Shown here: positions 1 through 8,660 of the stretch, piece by piece
Layout of the letters: every line of letters begins with the position of its first letter
Position numbering within the stretch: position 1 is the first letter of the stretch
NCBI GenBank assembly: GCA_020249465.1
Contig: JADCFP010000002.1
Coordinates: 1-64,000 of the forward strand
Direction: 5' to 3'
DNA length: 64,000 nt
Source: Roseomonas sp.
GTDB lineage: Bacteria; Pseudomonadota; Alphaproteobacteria; Acetobacterales; Acetobacteraceae
The notes under the pieces: generated by a model
What the model was told of the DNA's origin: nothing
The model's database searches: none
What the model saw: the letters and a program-made list of their open reading frames with translations, nothing else
Position numbers and translations under genes: made by a program

Positions 1-3000
1 CGCCCCCGTGGTGCGATTGAGGTTGCTGATGCTGCGTTCAATCCGCACCGGCTGCTGCTTTTCCAGCGCATCCTTGCTGGCCGCGATCAGATCAACATCC
101 AGGATGTGATCCAAGCCGTGATCCTGGGTCTCGCATTGATGGATCGCCGCCCCTTCCACCAGCTTCGGCTGATAGAGAATGCGGGAAAGATCAACGCCCT
201 TCGCCTTCCAATGGTCAATCGCGGGGCGCATGTTCAGCCGATCCACGCGGCCCACCATGTCATCCACCATGCGGAAGCCAAGCTGCGCCATCAGCTCCCG
301 CATTTCTTCCGCGACGAAGAAGAAATAATTGATCACATGTTCCGGCATGCCGGTGAAGCGCGCGCGCAGCACCGGGTCTTGCGTGGCGATGCCAACCGGG
401 CAGGTGTTCAGATGGCATTTGCGCATCATCACACAGCCGGCGGCGATCAGCGGCGCGGTGGCGAAGCCGAATTCATCCGCCCCAAGCAACGCGCCAATCA
501 CCACATCGCGCCCGGTGCGCAAGCCGCCATCCACCTGCACGGCAATCCGCCCACGCAGCCCATTCAACACCAAGGTCTGCTGCGTCTCCGCAAGCCCAAT
601 CTCCCACGGCGAACCGGCATGCGTCAGTGACGTCAAGGGCGAAGCGCCCGTGCCACCCTCATAACCCGAGATCGTCACATGATCCGCCCGCGCCTTGGAA
701 ACGCCGGCGGCGACCGTGCCAACGCCGACTTCTGACACCAGCTTCACGGAAATCCGTGCGCGCTTATTCACATTCTTGAGATCGTGAATGAGCTGCGCCA
801 AATCTTCGATCGAATAGATATCGTGATGCGGCGGCGGTGAAATCAGCCCGACGCCAGGCGTGGAATGCCGCACACGCGCGATGTTCTTATCCACCTTATG
901 GCCCGGAAGCTGCCCGCCTTCACCAGGCTTGGCCCCTTGCGCCATCTTGATCTGGATATCATCGGCATTGACCAGATATTCCGCCGTCACGCCAAAGCGG
1001 CCAGATGCCACCTGCTTGATCGCAGAGCGCATGGAATCGCCATTCGGCATCGGCGTGAAGCGATCCGCTTCCTCACCGCCTTCGCCGGTATTGGAACGCC
1101 CACCAATGCGGTTCATGGCAATGGCGAGTGTGGTATGCGCTTCACGGCTGATCGAACCGAAGCTCATCGCGCCTGTTGCGAAACGCTTGACGATCTCGCT
1201 CGCCGGTTCAACTTCCTCAAGCGGGATCGGCTGTTCGGCGAATTTGAATTCCATCAACCCGCGAATGGTGAGCAGGCGGCGGCTTTGATCATTGATGGTC
1301 TTCGCGAAATCCTTGTAGCGCTCGACTGAATTGCCGCGTACCGCGTGCTGCAGGTTGGAAACACTCTCCGGCGTCCAGGCGTGATCCTCACCGCGCAGCC
1401 GCAGCGCGTAGTCACCGCCCACATCCAGCAAGTCACGATAGATTGGGTTGTCGCCAAAGGCCGCCTGATGGCGCTGCACGGCTTCCGCCGCAATTTCGGC
1501 AATGCCCGCCCCTTCAATTGTGGTCGCGGTACCGGTGAAGTATTTTTCCACAAAGCTGGTCGAAAGACCAACCGCGTCGAAGATTTGCGCGCCGCAATAG
1601 GATTGATAGGTGCTGATGCCCATCTTGGACATCACCTTCATCACGCCCTTGCCAATCGCCTTGATGAAATTCTTCTGCACCTCATAGGGCTTCAGCTTCA
1701 TATCCACGCGCTGGCGGATTTGTTCCAGAGTTTCAAAGGCCAGATACGGGTTCACCGCTTCCGCGCCATAACCCGCCAGCACGCAGAAATGATGCACCTG
1801 CCGTGCTTCACCGGTTTCCACCACGAGGCCGGTGGAAGTCCGCAAGCCCTGGCGGATCAAATGATGATGCACCGCCGCCGTCGCCAACAAGGACGGAATG
1901 GCAATACGCTCAGCGGATACCGCACGATCAGACAGCACCAGGATGTTATGCCCGGCGAGCACCGCTTCCGTCGCAGCGGAACAAAGCTTTTCCAAAGCCG
2001 GCGCCAGCCCATCCGCGCCATCCTTGGCGGGCCAGGTGGCGTCCAGAGTCTGGGTGCGGAAGGCATCGCCGGCCAGCGCCTTGATGCCGCGGATCTTCGC
2101 CAGATCCTCATTGGTCAGGATCGGCTGCGCCACTTCCAGCCGGTAATGATGGCCGGCCTGCCGCCCGAGCAGATTGGGCCGCGGCCCAATCATGGACACA
2201 AGCGACATCACCAATTCCTCGCGGATCGGGTCAATCGGCGGATTGGTGACCTGCGCGAAATTCTGCTTGAAGTAATGGAATAGCAGCTTGGATTTATTGG
2301 ACAGCACCGCGAGCGGCGTATCGGTCCCCATGGAACCGACCGGGTCATCGCCTTCGCGCCCCATCGGTTCCAGGAAGAAATTGAGGTCTTCCTGCGTATA
2401 GCCGAAAGCCTGCTGATCGCGCAGCAAGCCCTTGGCATCCTGCGTGCGCTCCATCGGCATTTCCGCCGGCACGCCGGGCAGTTCTTCCAGCTTGAACTGC
2501 GTATTCTTCAGCCATTCGGCGTAGGGGTGTTCGCTGGCGAGCTTCTGCTTGATTTCGGCATCATCAATGATGCGCCCGGCATCCAGATCAATCAGCAGCA
2601 TGCGCCCTGGTTGCAGGCGCCATTTGTGGCGAATGCTTTCCTCGGGGATTGGCAGCACACCCACTTCGGATGCCAATACCACCTTGTCATCATTGGTGAT
2701 GATGTAGCGCGCCGGGCGCAGCCCGTTGCGGTCCAAGGTCGCGCCAATCTGGCGGCCATCGGTGAAGGCAATCGCCGCCGGCCCATCCCAGGGTTCCATC
2801 AGGGCCGCGTGATATTCATAGAAGGCGCGCCGATCCGCATCCATCAGCGGATTGCCTGCCCAGGCTTCCGGGATCAGCATCATCATGGCATGCGACAGCG
2901 AATAGCCACCCGCCACCAGGATTTCCAAGGCATTGTCTATGCAGGCGGTATCGGATTGGCCATGCGGTATCAGCGGCCACATCTTGTCCAAATCCGGCCC

Positions 3001-3846
3001 CAACAAGGGCGAAGACATGGACCCGCGCCGCGCATACATCCAATTCACATTGCCGCGCACCGTATTGATTTCGCCATTATGCGCGAGGAAGCGATAAGGA
3101 TGCGCCAGCTTCCAGGATGGGAAGGTATTGGTCGAAAAGCGCTGATGCACCAAGGCCAGCGCGCTTTCCGTCTGCGGATTGCGCAGATCATCATAAAAGC
3201 TGCCGACCTGCCCTGCGAGCAATAGGCCCTTATAGACCACGGTGCGGGTGGAGAAGGACGGCATGTAAAGATCGGCACTCGCGGGCAGCCCCTTGGCGGT
3301 GGCCAATTCGCGGAACTTGTTCAGCGCCTGCTTGCGGATGGTCAGGATCTTACGCTCAAAAGCGTCCTGGTCCTTGATGCTGTCACTGGCGCCAATGATC
3401 GCTTGGCGGATCACCGGCATGCTGGCGATCACGGCCTTACCCAGGCCATCCAAAGTGGTGGGCACATCGCGCCAGCCGACCAGGGTCTGCCGTTCGGCAG
3501 CGACATAGCCTTCAATGCTTTGGATCGCGACCGCGCGGGAAGCCTCATCCTGCGGCAGGAAGCACATGGCAACGGCGTAGCGGCCCGGCGCCGGCAGGGT
3601 CTTGCCCTGGCTTTCGGCCCAATCGCGCAGCAGCTTATCGGGCATTTGGATCAGGCAGCCCGCGCCATCGCCCATCAGCGGGTCAGCACCCACCGCGCCG
3701 CGATGGTCCAGATTGACCAGGATTTGCAGGCCTTGGCGGATGATATCATTCGACTTTCGGCCCTTGATATCCGCAATGAAGCCAACACCGCAGGCGTCAT
3801 GCTCGTTCCGGGGATCATAAAGACCTTGCGCTTCGGGCAGTCCCAT
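1..3846 (-). CDS. gltB: glutamate synthase (NADPH) large subunit, 3' end cut by window edge
   Basis: Makes two glutamates from glutamine and 2-oxoglutarate; works in the cytoplasm with GltD, which is not in view. About 1,282 codons are visible of a family length near 1,500, so the C-terminal part of the synthase/GXGXG region lies off the left edge. The product starts [18 protein letters not shown] and then CGVGF. The Cys at residue 19 is the expected N-terminal nucleophile of the type-2 glutamine amidotransferase domain, exposed by removing a short propeptide. The central and FMN-binding synthase domains follow, and [16 protein letters not shown] near residue 1135 has the cysteine spacing of the 3Fe-4S cluster. 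The ATG at 3846 gives this standard precursor. The gene is divergent from mmcB. Confidence 0.97.
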   Translation of the reverse strand, partial: MGLPEAQGLYDPRNEHDACGVGFIADIKGRKSNDIIRQGLQILVNLDHRGAVGADPLMGDGAGCLIQMPDKLLRDWAESQGKTLPAPGRYAVAMCFLPQDEASRAVAIQSIEGYVAAERQTLVGWRDVPTTLDGLGKAVIASMPVIRQAIIGASDSIKDQDAFERKILTIRKQALNKFRELATAKGLPASADLYMPSFSTRTVVYKGLLLAGQVGSFYDDLRNPQTESALALVHQRFSTNTFPSWKLAHPYRFLAHNGEINTVRGNVNWMYARRGSMSSPLLGPDLDKMWPLIPHGQSDTACIDNALEILVAGGYSLSHAMMMLIPEAWAGNPLMDADRRAFYEYHAALMEPWDGPAAIAFTDGRQIGATLDRNGLRPARYIITNDDKVVLASEVGVLPIPEESIRHKWRLQPGRMLLIDLDAGRIIDDAEIKQKLASEHPYAEWLKNTQFKLEELPGVPAEMPMERTQDAKGLLRDQQAFGYTQEDLNFFLEPMGREGDDPVGSMGTDTPLAVLSNKSKLLFHYFKQNFAQVTNPPIDPIREELVMSLVSMIGPRPNLLGRQAGHHYRLEVAQPILTNEDLAKIRGIKALAGDAFRTQTLDATWPAKDGADGLAPALEKLCSAATEAVLAGHNILVLSDRAVSAERIAIPSLLATAAVHHHLIRQGLRTSTGLVVETGEARQVHHFCVLAGYGAEAVNPYLAFETLEQIRQRVDMKLKPYEVQKNFIKAIGKGVMKVMSKMGISTYQSYCGAQIFDAVGLSTSFVEKYFTGTATTIEGAGIAEIAAEAVQRHQAAFGDNPIYRDLLDVGGDYALRLRGEDHAWTPESVSNLQHAVRGNSVERYKDFAKTINDQSRRLLTIRGLMEFKFAEQPIPLEEVEPASEIVKRFATGAMSFGSISREAHTTLAIAMNRIGGRSNTGEGGEEADRFTPMPNGDSMRSAIKQVASGRFGVTAEYLVNADDIQIKMAQGAKPGEGGQLPGHKVDKNIARVRHSTPGVGLISPPPHHDIYSIEDLAQLIHDLKNVNKRARISVKLVSEVGVGTVAAGVSKARADHVTISGYEGGTGASPLTSLTHAGSPWEIGLAETQQTLVLNGLRGRIAVQVDGGLRTGRDVVIGALLGADEFGFATAPLIAAGCVMMRKCHLNTCPVGIATQDPVLRARFTGMPEHVINYFFFVAEEMRELMAQLGFRMVDDMVGRVDRLNMRPAIDHWKAKGVDLSRILYQPKLVEGAAIHQCETQDHGLDHILDVDLIAASKDALEKQQPVRIERSISNLNRTTGA

Positions 3847-4032
3847 ATCTTTCGCTCTTCAATGCTCTGCCGGGGTCAATACCCCTGACCTACCCCCTGA
3901 CCCGGGGCGAAGGGGCGTCTTTAATTGAAGGTTGAGCTTTGCGCCAGCATGGTTTTGGGAGTTTTCGCGTGCCCTTGGCGGGCCGGACCTTTTCCCTTGA
4001 CGCCGCCCGCGCCGGGACGGAAAGCTTCCCCC

Positions 4033-4503
4033 ATGGACAAGATCACCGCCGCCCTTCGGGCGAATCGCATCGTGCGCGCGGCCATGCGCCATTGCGCCCT
4101 GGCGGGTTGGGCGCCGGTGGCGCAAATGCCGCTGCCTGATAGCCGCCGGCCCGATATCATCGCGCTGACCGATGATGGGAACTTCATTGCCATTGAAGTG
4201 AAATCCACCGCCGAGGATTACCTCTCGGATGAGAAATGGCAGGATTACCGGGATTGGTGCGACCAGCTCTATTTCGCCGTGGATACGGATTTCCCGCGCG
4301 AGATTTTGCCCGAAGATGTCGGGCTGCTGGTGACGGATCGGCTGGAAGTGGCCGTGGTACGGGATGCGCCTCTCATGCGGCTTTCGCCCCCACGCCGTCG
4401 CGCGCTTTTGCATCGCTTTGCCGTGCTGGCCGCCGGGCGCCTCGCTGCCCTGCAAGACCCGGATTCAGCGCGGGAGGTGAATGCGGCGCTCAAGCTGGAA
4501 TAG
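4033..4503 (+). CDS. mmcB: MmcB-family DNA repair protein (putative PD-(D/E)XK nuclease)
   Basis: A 156-residue protein resembling MmcB, an alphaproteobacterial member of the LexA/SOS-linked repair set thought to act as a small endonuclease. Asp41 in RRPDIIAL, followed by Glu55-x-Lys57 in IAIEVKS, forms the PD-(D/E)XK core. The stretches KWQDYRDWCDQLYFAV and LLPEDxGL-like ILPEDVGLL are typical of the family. The reading frame stays open upstream to 3925, but the extra 36 residues are not family-like, so I chose the ATG at 4033. It converges on hldE with 6 bases between the stops. No LexA box was recognised in the 186-base divergent spacer shared with gltB. Confidence 0.85.
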   Translation: MDKITAALRANRIVRAAMRHCALAGWAPVAQMPLPDSRRPDIIALTDDGNFIAIEVKSTAEDYLSDEKWQDYRDWCDQLYFAVDTDFPREILPEDVGLLVTDRLEVAVVRDAPLMRLSPPRRRALLHRFAVLAAGRLAALQDPDSAREVNAALKLE

Positions 4504-4509
4504 GTTTTT

Positions 4510-5982
4510 TCAGCCCTTCATCCGCGCGACGGTGGCGGTAGTGCTATTGCCGGGCAGCAATTCGGCCAGGCGCACCTGCCCGCCATAGCCCTGCACAATC
4601 TCGGCCCCCACCACGGTTTCCACCGTGTAATCCGCGCCCTTCACCAGCACTTCGGGCTGAAATAGCCGGATCAGCTCCAGCGGCGTTTCTTCATCAAATA
4701 CCGTGACGCAATCAACGGTCGCCAGCGATGCCAGCACCGCCGCCCGCGCCGCTTCATTCTGGATGGGGCGCGCCGGGCCCTTCAGACGCTTCACACTGTC
4801 ATCGCTATTGAGGCCCACCACCAGCCGATCGCACCAGGACCGCGCCTGTTCCAGCAAATGCACATGGCCGGGATGCAACAGATCAAAACAGCCATTAGTG
4901 AAACCCACGCGCCAGCCGCGCCGGCGCCAGCGTTCCACCTGCTCAAGCGCGGCGGAACGCGACATCACCTTGCGCAGCGCACCGCGTTCGGGGCCGAGTG
5001 CCTCCAGGATTTCCTCTTCCCGCGTCACCGCGGTGCCAACCTTACCCACCGCAATGCCGGCAGCGATATTGGCCAGCCGCACCGCCACCGGCAGCGGCAG
5101 CTTCGCGCCAAGCCCGGCGGCGATGGTGGCGACAACCGTATCGCCCGCGCCGGAGACATCCTGCACCTCGGCCGCTTCGGCGGGGAAATGATGCAGCTTG
5201 TCGCCTTCCAAAAGTGTCATGCCATCTTCGCTGCGCGTTACCAGCACGGCGCCGAAGCCATGCGCATCGCGTAGCGCGCGGAGGGCAGCGATGATGTTTT
5301 CTTCGGTGTCCACCGGCATGCCGGTCGCTTCTGCCAATTCGGCGCGGTTTGGCGTGACCAGATCAGCCCCGGCATAGCGACTGTAATCGCGCCCCTTGGG
5401 GTCCACCACCACGCGCCGCCCGGCAGTACGCGCCACCTGAATCAGCCGCGCCGCCGTATCGCCCACCAGCACGCCCTTGCCGTAATCGGACAGCACCATC
5501 ACGGTGGTCGCACCCGCCGCATCGCCCGCAATCCGCACCAGCCGATCCGCCAGGCGCTGCTGGATGGGCGCCACTTCCTCATGATCTGCGCGCAGCATGT
5601 GCTGGCCATTGGCCAGAAAGCGCGTCTTTGTGGTGGTAGCGCGCCCGCCCTGGACCAGCAACCAGGGCTCCACCCCCTGCTGGCCGCCGATCAGCCCGGT
5701 CAGGTCACTGCCGGCCTGATCATCGCCGACCACGGAAACAAAGGCCACTGCCGCGCCAAGCGCAGTCAGGTTGCGCACCACGTTCCCGGCACCGCCCGGC
5801 ATGGCGATTTCGCGTTCTACGGTCAGCACCGGCACCGGCGCTTCCGGGCTGATGCGCTGCGCCAAGCCATAGACATAGCGGTCCAGCATGGCATCCCCCA
5901 CCACAAGCACCGAGGCACGGCGAAACTGACGCGCCGCGGCCATCAATTCAGCGATGGGAATTTCAACCAATGGCCGGTCCAT
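4510..5982 (-). CDS. hldE: bifunctional heptose 7-phosphate kinase / heptose 1-phosphate adenylyltransferase
   Basis: Two steps of ADP-heptose synthesis for the lipopolysaccharide inner core in one 490-residue cytoplasmic protein. Residues about 1-320 are a PfkB/ribokinase-type kinase, with VVGDAML near the start and the C-terminal anion-hole motif DVSGAGDT near residue 278. Residues about 355-490 are a nucleotidyltransferase with FTNGCFDLLHPGH near 364. Length and domain order match HldE (RfaE). The frame is open 29 codons further upstream, but the ATG at 5982 has an AAAGG ribosome site at the right distance and begins the kinase domain. The upstream spacer to cspA contains a nested inverted repeat described separately. 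Confidence 0.95.
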   Translation of the reverse strand: MDRPLVEIPIAELMAAARQFRRASVLVVGDAMLDRYVYGLAQRISPEAPVPVLTVEREIAMPGGAGNVVRNLTALGAAVAFVSVVGDDQAGSDLTGLIGGQQGVEPWLLVQGGRATTTKTRFLANGQHMLRADHEEVAPIQQRLADRLVRIAGDAAGATTVMVLSDYGKGVLVGDTAARLIQVARTAGRRVVVDPKGRDYSRYAGADLVTPNRAELAEATGMPVDTEENIIAALRALRDAHGFGAVLVTRSEDGMTLLEGDKLHHFPAEAAEVQDVSGAGDTVVATIAAGLGAKLPLPVAVRLANIAAGIAVGKVGTAVTREEEILEALGPERGALRKVMSRSAALEQVERWRRRGWRVGFTNGCFDLLHPGHVHLLEQARSWCDRLVVGLNSDDSVKRLKGPARPIQNEAARAAVLASLATVDCVTVFDEETPLELIRLFQPEVLVKGADYTVETVVGAEIVQGYGGQVRLAELLPGNSTTATVARMKG

Positions 5983-6021
5983 GTTGGCGCCTTTCTGTAA
6001 GAAAGGCGTAACCCATGGTCC

Positions 6022-6072
6022 GGGTTGGGCGCAAGCGGCACATGCCGCTTGAGTTGGCGAATGCCCCAACCC
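6022..6072. repeat. nested inverted repeat between cspA and hldE
   Basis: An inner pair, CAAGCGGCA at 6032-6040 and TGCCGCTTG at 6043-6051, is a perfect 9-bp stem with a 2-base centre. An outer pair, GGGTTGGG at 6022-6029 and CCCAACCC at 6065-6072, encloses it. No T-run follows on either strand, so it is not a standard intrinsic terminator. It lies between the stop of cspA and the start of hldE, both read on the minus strand, and could be a 3' stabiliser of the cspA message or a leader structure of hldE. The role is unknown. Confidence 0.6.
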
Positions 6073-6121
6073 TCGATCCGAGCGACACGGTTAGGGGCCC
6101 CATTCGGGCCGGGCTGAGGTA

Positions 6122-6325
6122 TTACAGCGCCTTCAAATTGATCGCCGTAGGCTTGCCGCGTTCCTCGGCGACCTCAAAGGCGACCTTCTGGTTGTCCTTG
6201 AGCCCCTGCATGCCCGCCTTTTGCACAGCGGTAATGTGTACAAACACATCCTTGCCGCCACCATCCGGCAGGATGAAGCCAAAGCCCTTGGTGGCATTGA
6301 ACCATTTCACAGTGCCATTCGGCAT
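6122..6325 (-). CDS. cspA: cold-shock domain protein
   Basis: A 67-residue CspA-type single-stranded nucleic-acid-binding protein, acting as an RNA chaperone in the cytoplasm. It starts MPNGTVKWFN, has the RNP1 motif KGFGFI at residues 13-18 and RNP2 VFVHI at 27-31, and matches the usual 65-70 residue length. The open frame reaches 6382, but the ATG at 6325 begins the canonical fold and is preceded by AAAGGGG. It lies upstream of hldE on the same strand with 139 bases between, so shared transcription is possible but not shown. It could equally be a constitutive Csp paralogue; nothing here proves cold induction. Confidence 0.96.
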   Translation of the reverse strand: MPNGTVKWFNATKGFGFILPDGGGKDVFVHITAVQKAGMQGLKDNQKVAFEVAEERGKPTAINLKAL

Positions 6326-6412
6326 GATGTGAGCCCCTTTTGTTAAGACGGCGGTTACCCCGCCGCTTCGCCAAAATCCCACGAAAATCAGACAATTTTC
6401 GCCGGGGCTGCG

Positions 6413-7561
6413 TCAAGCTTTTTGCGCGAGCCAGGCGCGAATTTCCGCATTATGCTCGCCCAGATCAGGGGCGCGGCGGGCGATGCGGGCGGGTGTGGCT
6501 TCCAGCCGCAAGGGTGAAGCCAAATGCTGGATCGGGCCGCGTTCGGGGTCCGCAAAACTGCTGACCAGGCCCCGCGCCTGGCCCTGCGGGTGCGCCAGGG
6601 CTTCATCATAGGACAGCACGGGCTCGGACGGGATGCCGGCCTTGCCGAGCGCGGCAAGCCATTCGGCGCTGTCGCGCGTTGCCAGAACATCCTGCAAAAT
6701 CGCAATCAGCGCGTTGTTATTGGCCACGCGATCTGCATTGGTCTTGAAGCGCGGATCGCCCGCCAGTTCCGGCCGGCTGATGACGCCACACAGCGCCTGC
6801 CAGAATTTCTCCTTGGAAGCACCAAGCGTGATGTGGCCATCGGCGGTCTGAAATACGCGATAAGGCGCCGATCCGCGATGCAACTGCCCAAGCCGCGAAG
6901 GGCGCGTGCCATGGGCGAAAACATGCGCGGCCTCATAAACGCCAAGCGCCACTCCGGCTTCGAACAGGGATTGATCAATGCGCTGGCCCTGTCCGGTTTT
7001 CTGGCGCGCCTGCAAGGCGGCCATGACCGAAAGTGCTGAAAACATGCCCGCCGTGACATCAGTAATGGCGATTGGCAGGCGATAGGGTTCGCCATCCGGC
7101 GGGCCATTGCCAGCCATCAGACCCGACATGCCCTGCGCCATCATATCCAAGCCGCCATGATCCGCCCAAGGGCCGGTCTGGCCGAAACCCGAAATCGCGC
7201 ACCAGATCAGGCGCGGATTGGCGGCACTCAGCGCCTCCCACCCCAGCCCAAGCCGGGCCAGCGTGCCGGGGCGGAAATTTTCCACCAGCACATCGGCGCG
7301 GAGCGCCAATTGGCGCACCAGTTCAATATCCTCGGGCTGTTTCAAATCCGCGGTGATGCTGCGCTTGTTGCGGTTCCAAACAGCGAAGGGCTGGCTGCGC
7401 CCCTCCACAAAGGGCGGCATGCGCCGCGCATCATCGCCACCATCGGGGCGTTCCACCTTGATGACATCAGCGCCCAAATCGCCCAGCAGCATGGTGCAAT
7501 AGGGGCCGGAGAGAAAATTCGTGAGATCCAGAACAATCAGCCCATCCAGCGCAGCGGTCAC
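6413..7561 (-). CDS. CaiB/BaiF family (class III) CoA-transferase
   Basis: A 382-residue family III CoA-transferase, which moves CoA between carboxylic acids. The N-terminal Rossmann-like motif LIVLDLTNFLSGPYCTMLLG and VIKVERPDGGDDAR are typical. Asp139 in HGGLDMMAQ fits the family's catalytic aspartate. The substrate cannot be read from sequence; formyl-, succinyl- or carnitine-type transferases all remain possible. The start is a GTG at 7561 that overlaps the stop of the upstream tautomerase as GTGA, so the two genes are translationally coupled. A 4-oxalocrotonate-type tautomerase partner hints at aromatic or dicarboxylic acid degradation, but that is inference. Confidence 0.93.
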   Translation of the reverse strand: MTAALDGLIVLDLTNFLSGPYCTMLLGDLGADVIKVERPDGGDDARRMPPFVEGRSQPFAVWNRNKRSITADLKQPEDIELVRQLALRADVLVENFRPGTLARLGLGWEALSAANPRLIWCAISGFGQTGPWADHGGLDMMAQGMSGLMAGNGPPDGEPYRLPIAITDVTAGMFSALSVMAALQARQKTGQGQRIDQSLFEAGVALGVYEAAHVFAHGTRPSRLGQLHRGSAPYRVFQTADGHITLGASKEKFWQALCGVISRPELAGDPRFKTNADRVANNNALIAILQDVLATRDSAEWLAALGKAGIPSEPVLSYDEALAHPQGQARGLVSSFADPERGPIQHLASPLRLEATPARIARRAPDLGEHNAEIRAWLAQKA

Positions 7562-7803
7562 GATGTTTTCTCTCCTTGATGTTCAGCCGCAGTCGCCACG
7601 CGCCGGCGCCGTATTTCCGAGGCAGTGATGCCGCCCTGGCCCCAATTATCCGGATCAAGTTCTTCGATCAGCACAACAACATCCTCGGCGCGCTTGTCCA
7701 GGCTTTGCACGAGCAAATCCGTGACCCCGGCGATGATTTCGGCTTTCTTCTCCGGTGATGTCGCTGGCTCTCTTCGTGCGAGCGTGATCGTGACCAAGGG
7801 CAT
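7558..7803 (-). CDS. 4-oxalocrotonate tautomerase family enzyme
   Basis: An 81-residue member of the tautomerase superfamily. After removal of Met the chain begins with Pro (MPLVTITLARR), the catalytic base of this family. The segment EKKAEIIAGVTDLLVQSL and the later VVVLIEEL and WGQGG match the small 4-OT subunit. It is slightly longer than the classic 62 residues, with a basic C-terminal tail (SEIRRRRVAT). It is the first gene of a two-gene operon with the CoA-transferase, overlapping it by 4 bases. A GNRA-loop hairpin lies about 75-90 bases upstream of its start. The substrate is unknown. Confidence 0.88.
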   Translation of the reverse strand: MPLVTITLARREPATSPEKKAEIIAGVTDLLVQSLDKRAEDVVVLIEELDPDNWGQGGITASEIRRRRVATAAEHQGEKTS

Positions 7804-8091
7804 AGGATAAGGCTCCAGGACGCCAGGTTAGATGGCATCGCAAGAACGAACCCTCAGCAGCCGGCGAAAGCCTGTCAACCAGCGCAAGCTGGTTGGGCCT
7901 GCGCAGCATATGCGTAGCGGAACCAGCCGCTTCCAGTCCGAAGCGTGGCCGACATCGCCGGCAAACTCATTCGGAAACAGCAAAACGCCCAATTGAACAA
8001 ATGCGGAACAAACGCCTCTTATTCCCAGTCATCCCATCCCGCGATAGCGCTTGGTGAGCGCTGGTGCGCAGGATCAGGGGGAGAAGGCAGC
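7804..8091. other. divergent spacer with a GCAA-loop hairpin
   Basis: This 288-base stretch lies between the tautomerase (minus) and the MGMT-like gene (plus). It contains a perfect 8-bp inverted repeat, CAACCAGC at 7876-7883 and GCTGGTTG at 7888-7895, closed by GCAA, a GNRA-type tetraloop if read as RNA on the plus strand. No T-run follows. The rest shows no recognisable gene. The plus-strand frame of the downstream gene stays open to 7945, but that extension looks non-coding. Confidence 0.55.
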
Positions 8092-8589
8092 ATGCCAAAG
8101 AAAAAATCGGCGATTGATCACCTGAATAGCGGACGCGTGCCGCATATCGTTCATATGATTCCGCGCGGCGCACCAGGCTATGCGGAAGCCAAGGGCGGCG
8201 CCATGGTCGTCTCCAGCCCGGCTGAGGTGGATGCCCTCATCCGGAAGCTCGAATCGGGCGAAGTCATAACGCTTGATGATCTCCGTGCCGCACTCGCGCG
8301 CCGCCATCAGGTAGCGGTGGCTTGTCCGGTCTCGACCGCCATTTTCGCCAACATGTCAGCCCGCGCTGCGGAGGAGCGCCGCGCGCTTGGTGTCCCGGTG
8401 CAAGAACTCACGCCTTGGTGGCGCGTGCTGCGCAAGGGCGGCTTTCTCAACCCCAAGCTGCCTGGCGGCGTTGAAAGACAGGCCGCGCTGCTGCTGGCAG
8501 AGGGCATCCGCGCCTCGCCGCTCGGAAAGCATTTAGCTGTCTATGAGTACGAAGCGCGCAGACCTGACCGTCTAATAGAGAATGACTGA
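8092..8589 (+). CDS. MGMT-like (alkyltransferase-fold) protein, no PCHR acceptor motif
   Basis: A 165-residue protein of a bacterial family that I recall being labelled MGMT-like. Recognisable features are AEVDALIRKLESGEVITLDD (helical start), RHQVAVACPVSTAIF, and TPWWRVLRKGGFLNPKLPGG followed by QAALLLAEG. The classic PCHR methyl-acceptor site of O6-alkylguanine transferases is absent; the only nearby cysteine is in CPVST, so repair activity should not be assumed. The ATG at 8092 has GGAGAAGG just upstream; the longer open frame from 7945 is not family-like. The gene stands alone between a divergent tautomerase and the FAD dehydrogenase. The function is unproven. Confidence 0.65.
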   Translation: MPKKKSAIDHLNSGRVPHIVHMIPRGAPGYAEAKGGAMVVSSPAEVDALIRKLESGEVITLDDLRAALARRHQVAVACPVSTAIFANMSARAAEERRALGVPVQELTPWWRVLRKGGFLNPKLPGGVERQAALLLAEGIRASPLGKHLAVYEYEARRPDRLIEND

Positions 8590-8660
8590 TCGCCAGAAGG
8601 GAGAAGGGCGCCAACCGATTGGAACTTGACCGCGCTTCGCTTGGCGGGTTTGAACAGCCT

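Noticed and set aside
1345-2283. 312-codon plus-strand open frame inside gltB
   Set aside because: gltB is intact on the minus strand across this stretch. The plus-strand product is His/Arg-rich with no domain.
3870-3906. GGGGTCA/TGACCC repeats between gltB and mmcB as a regulator site
   Set aside because: The arms are short, C-rich and imperfect, and they match no operator I know; base composition alone could give them.
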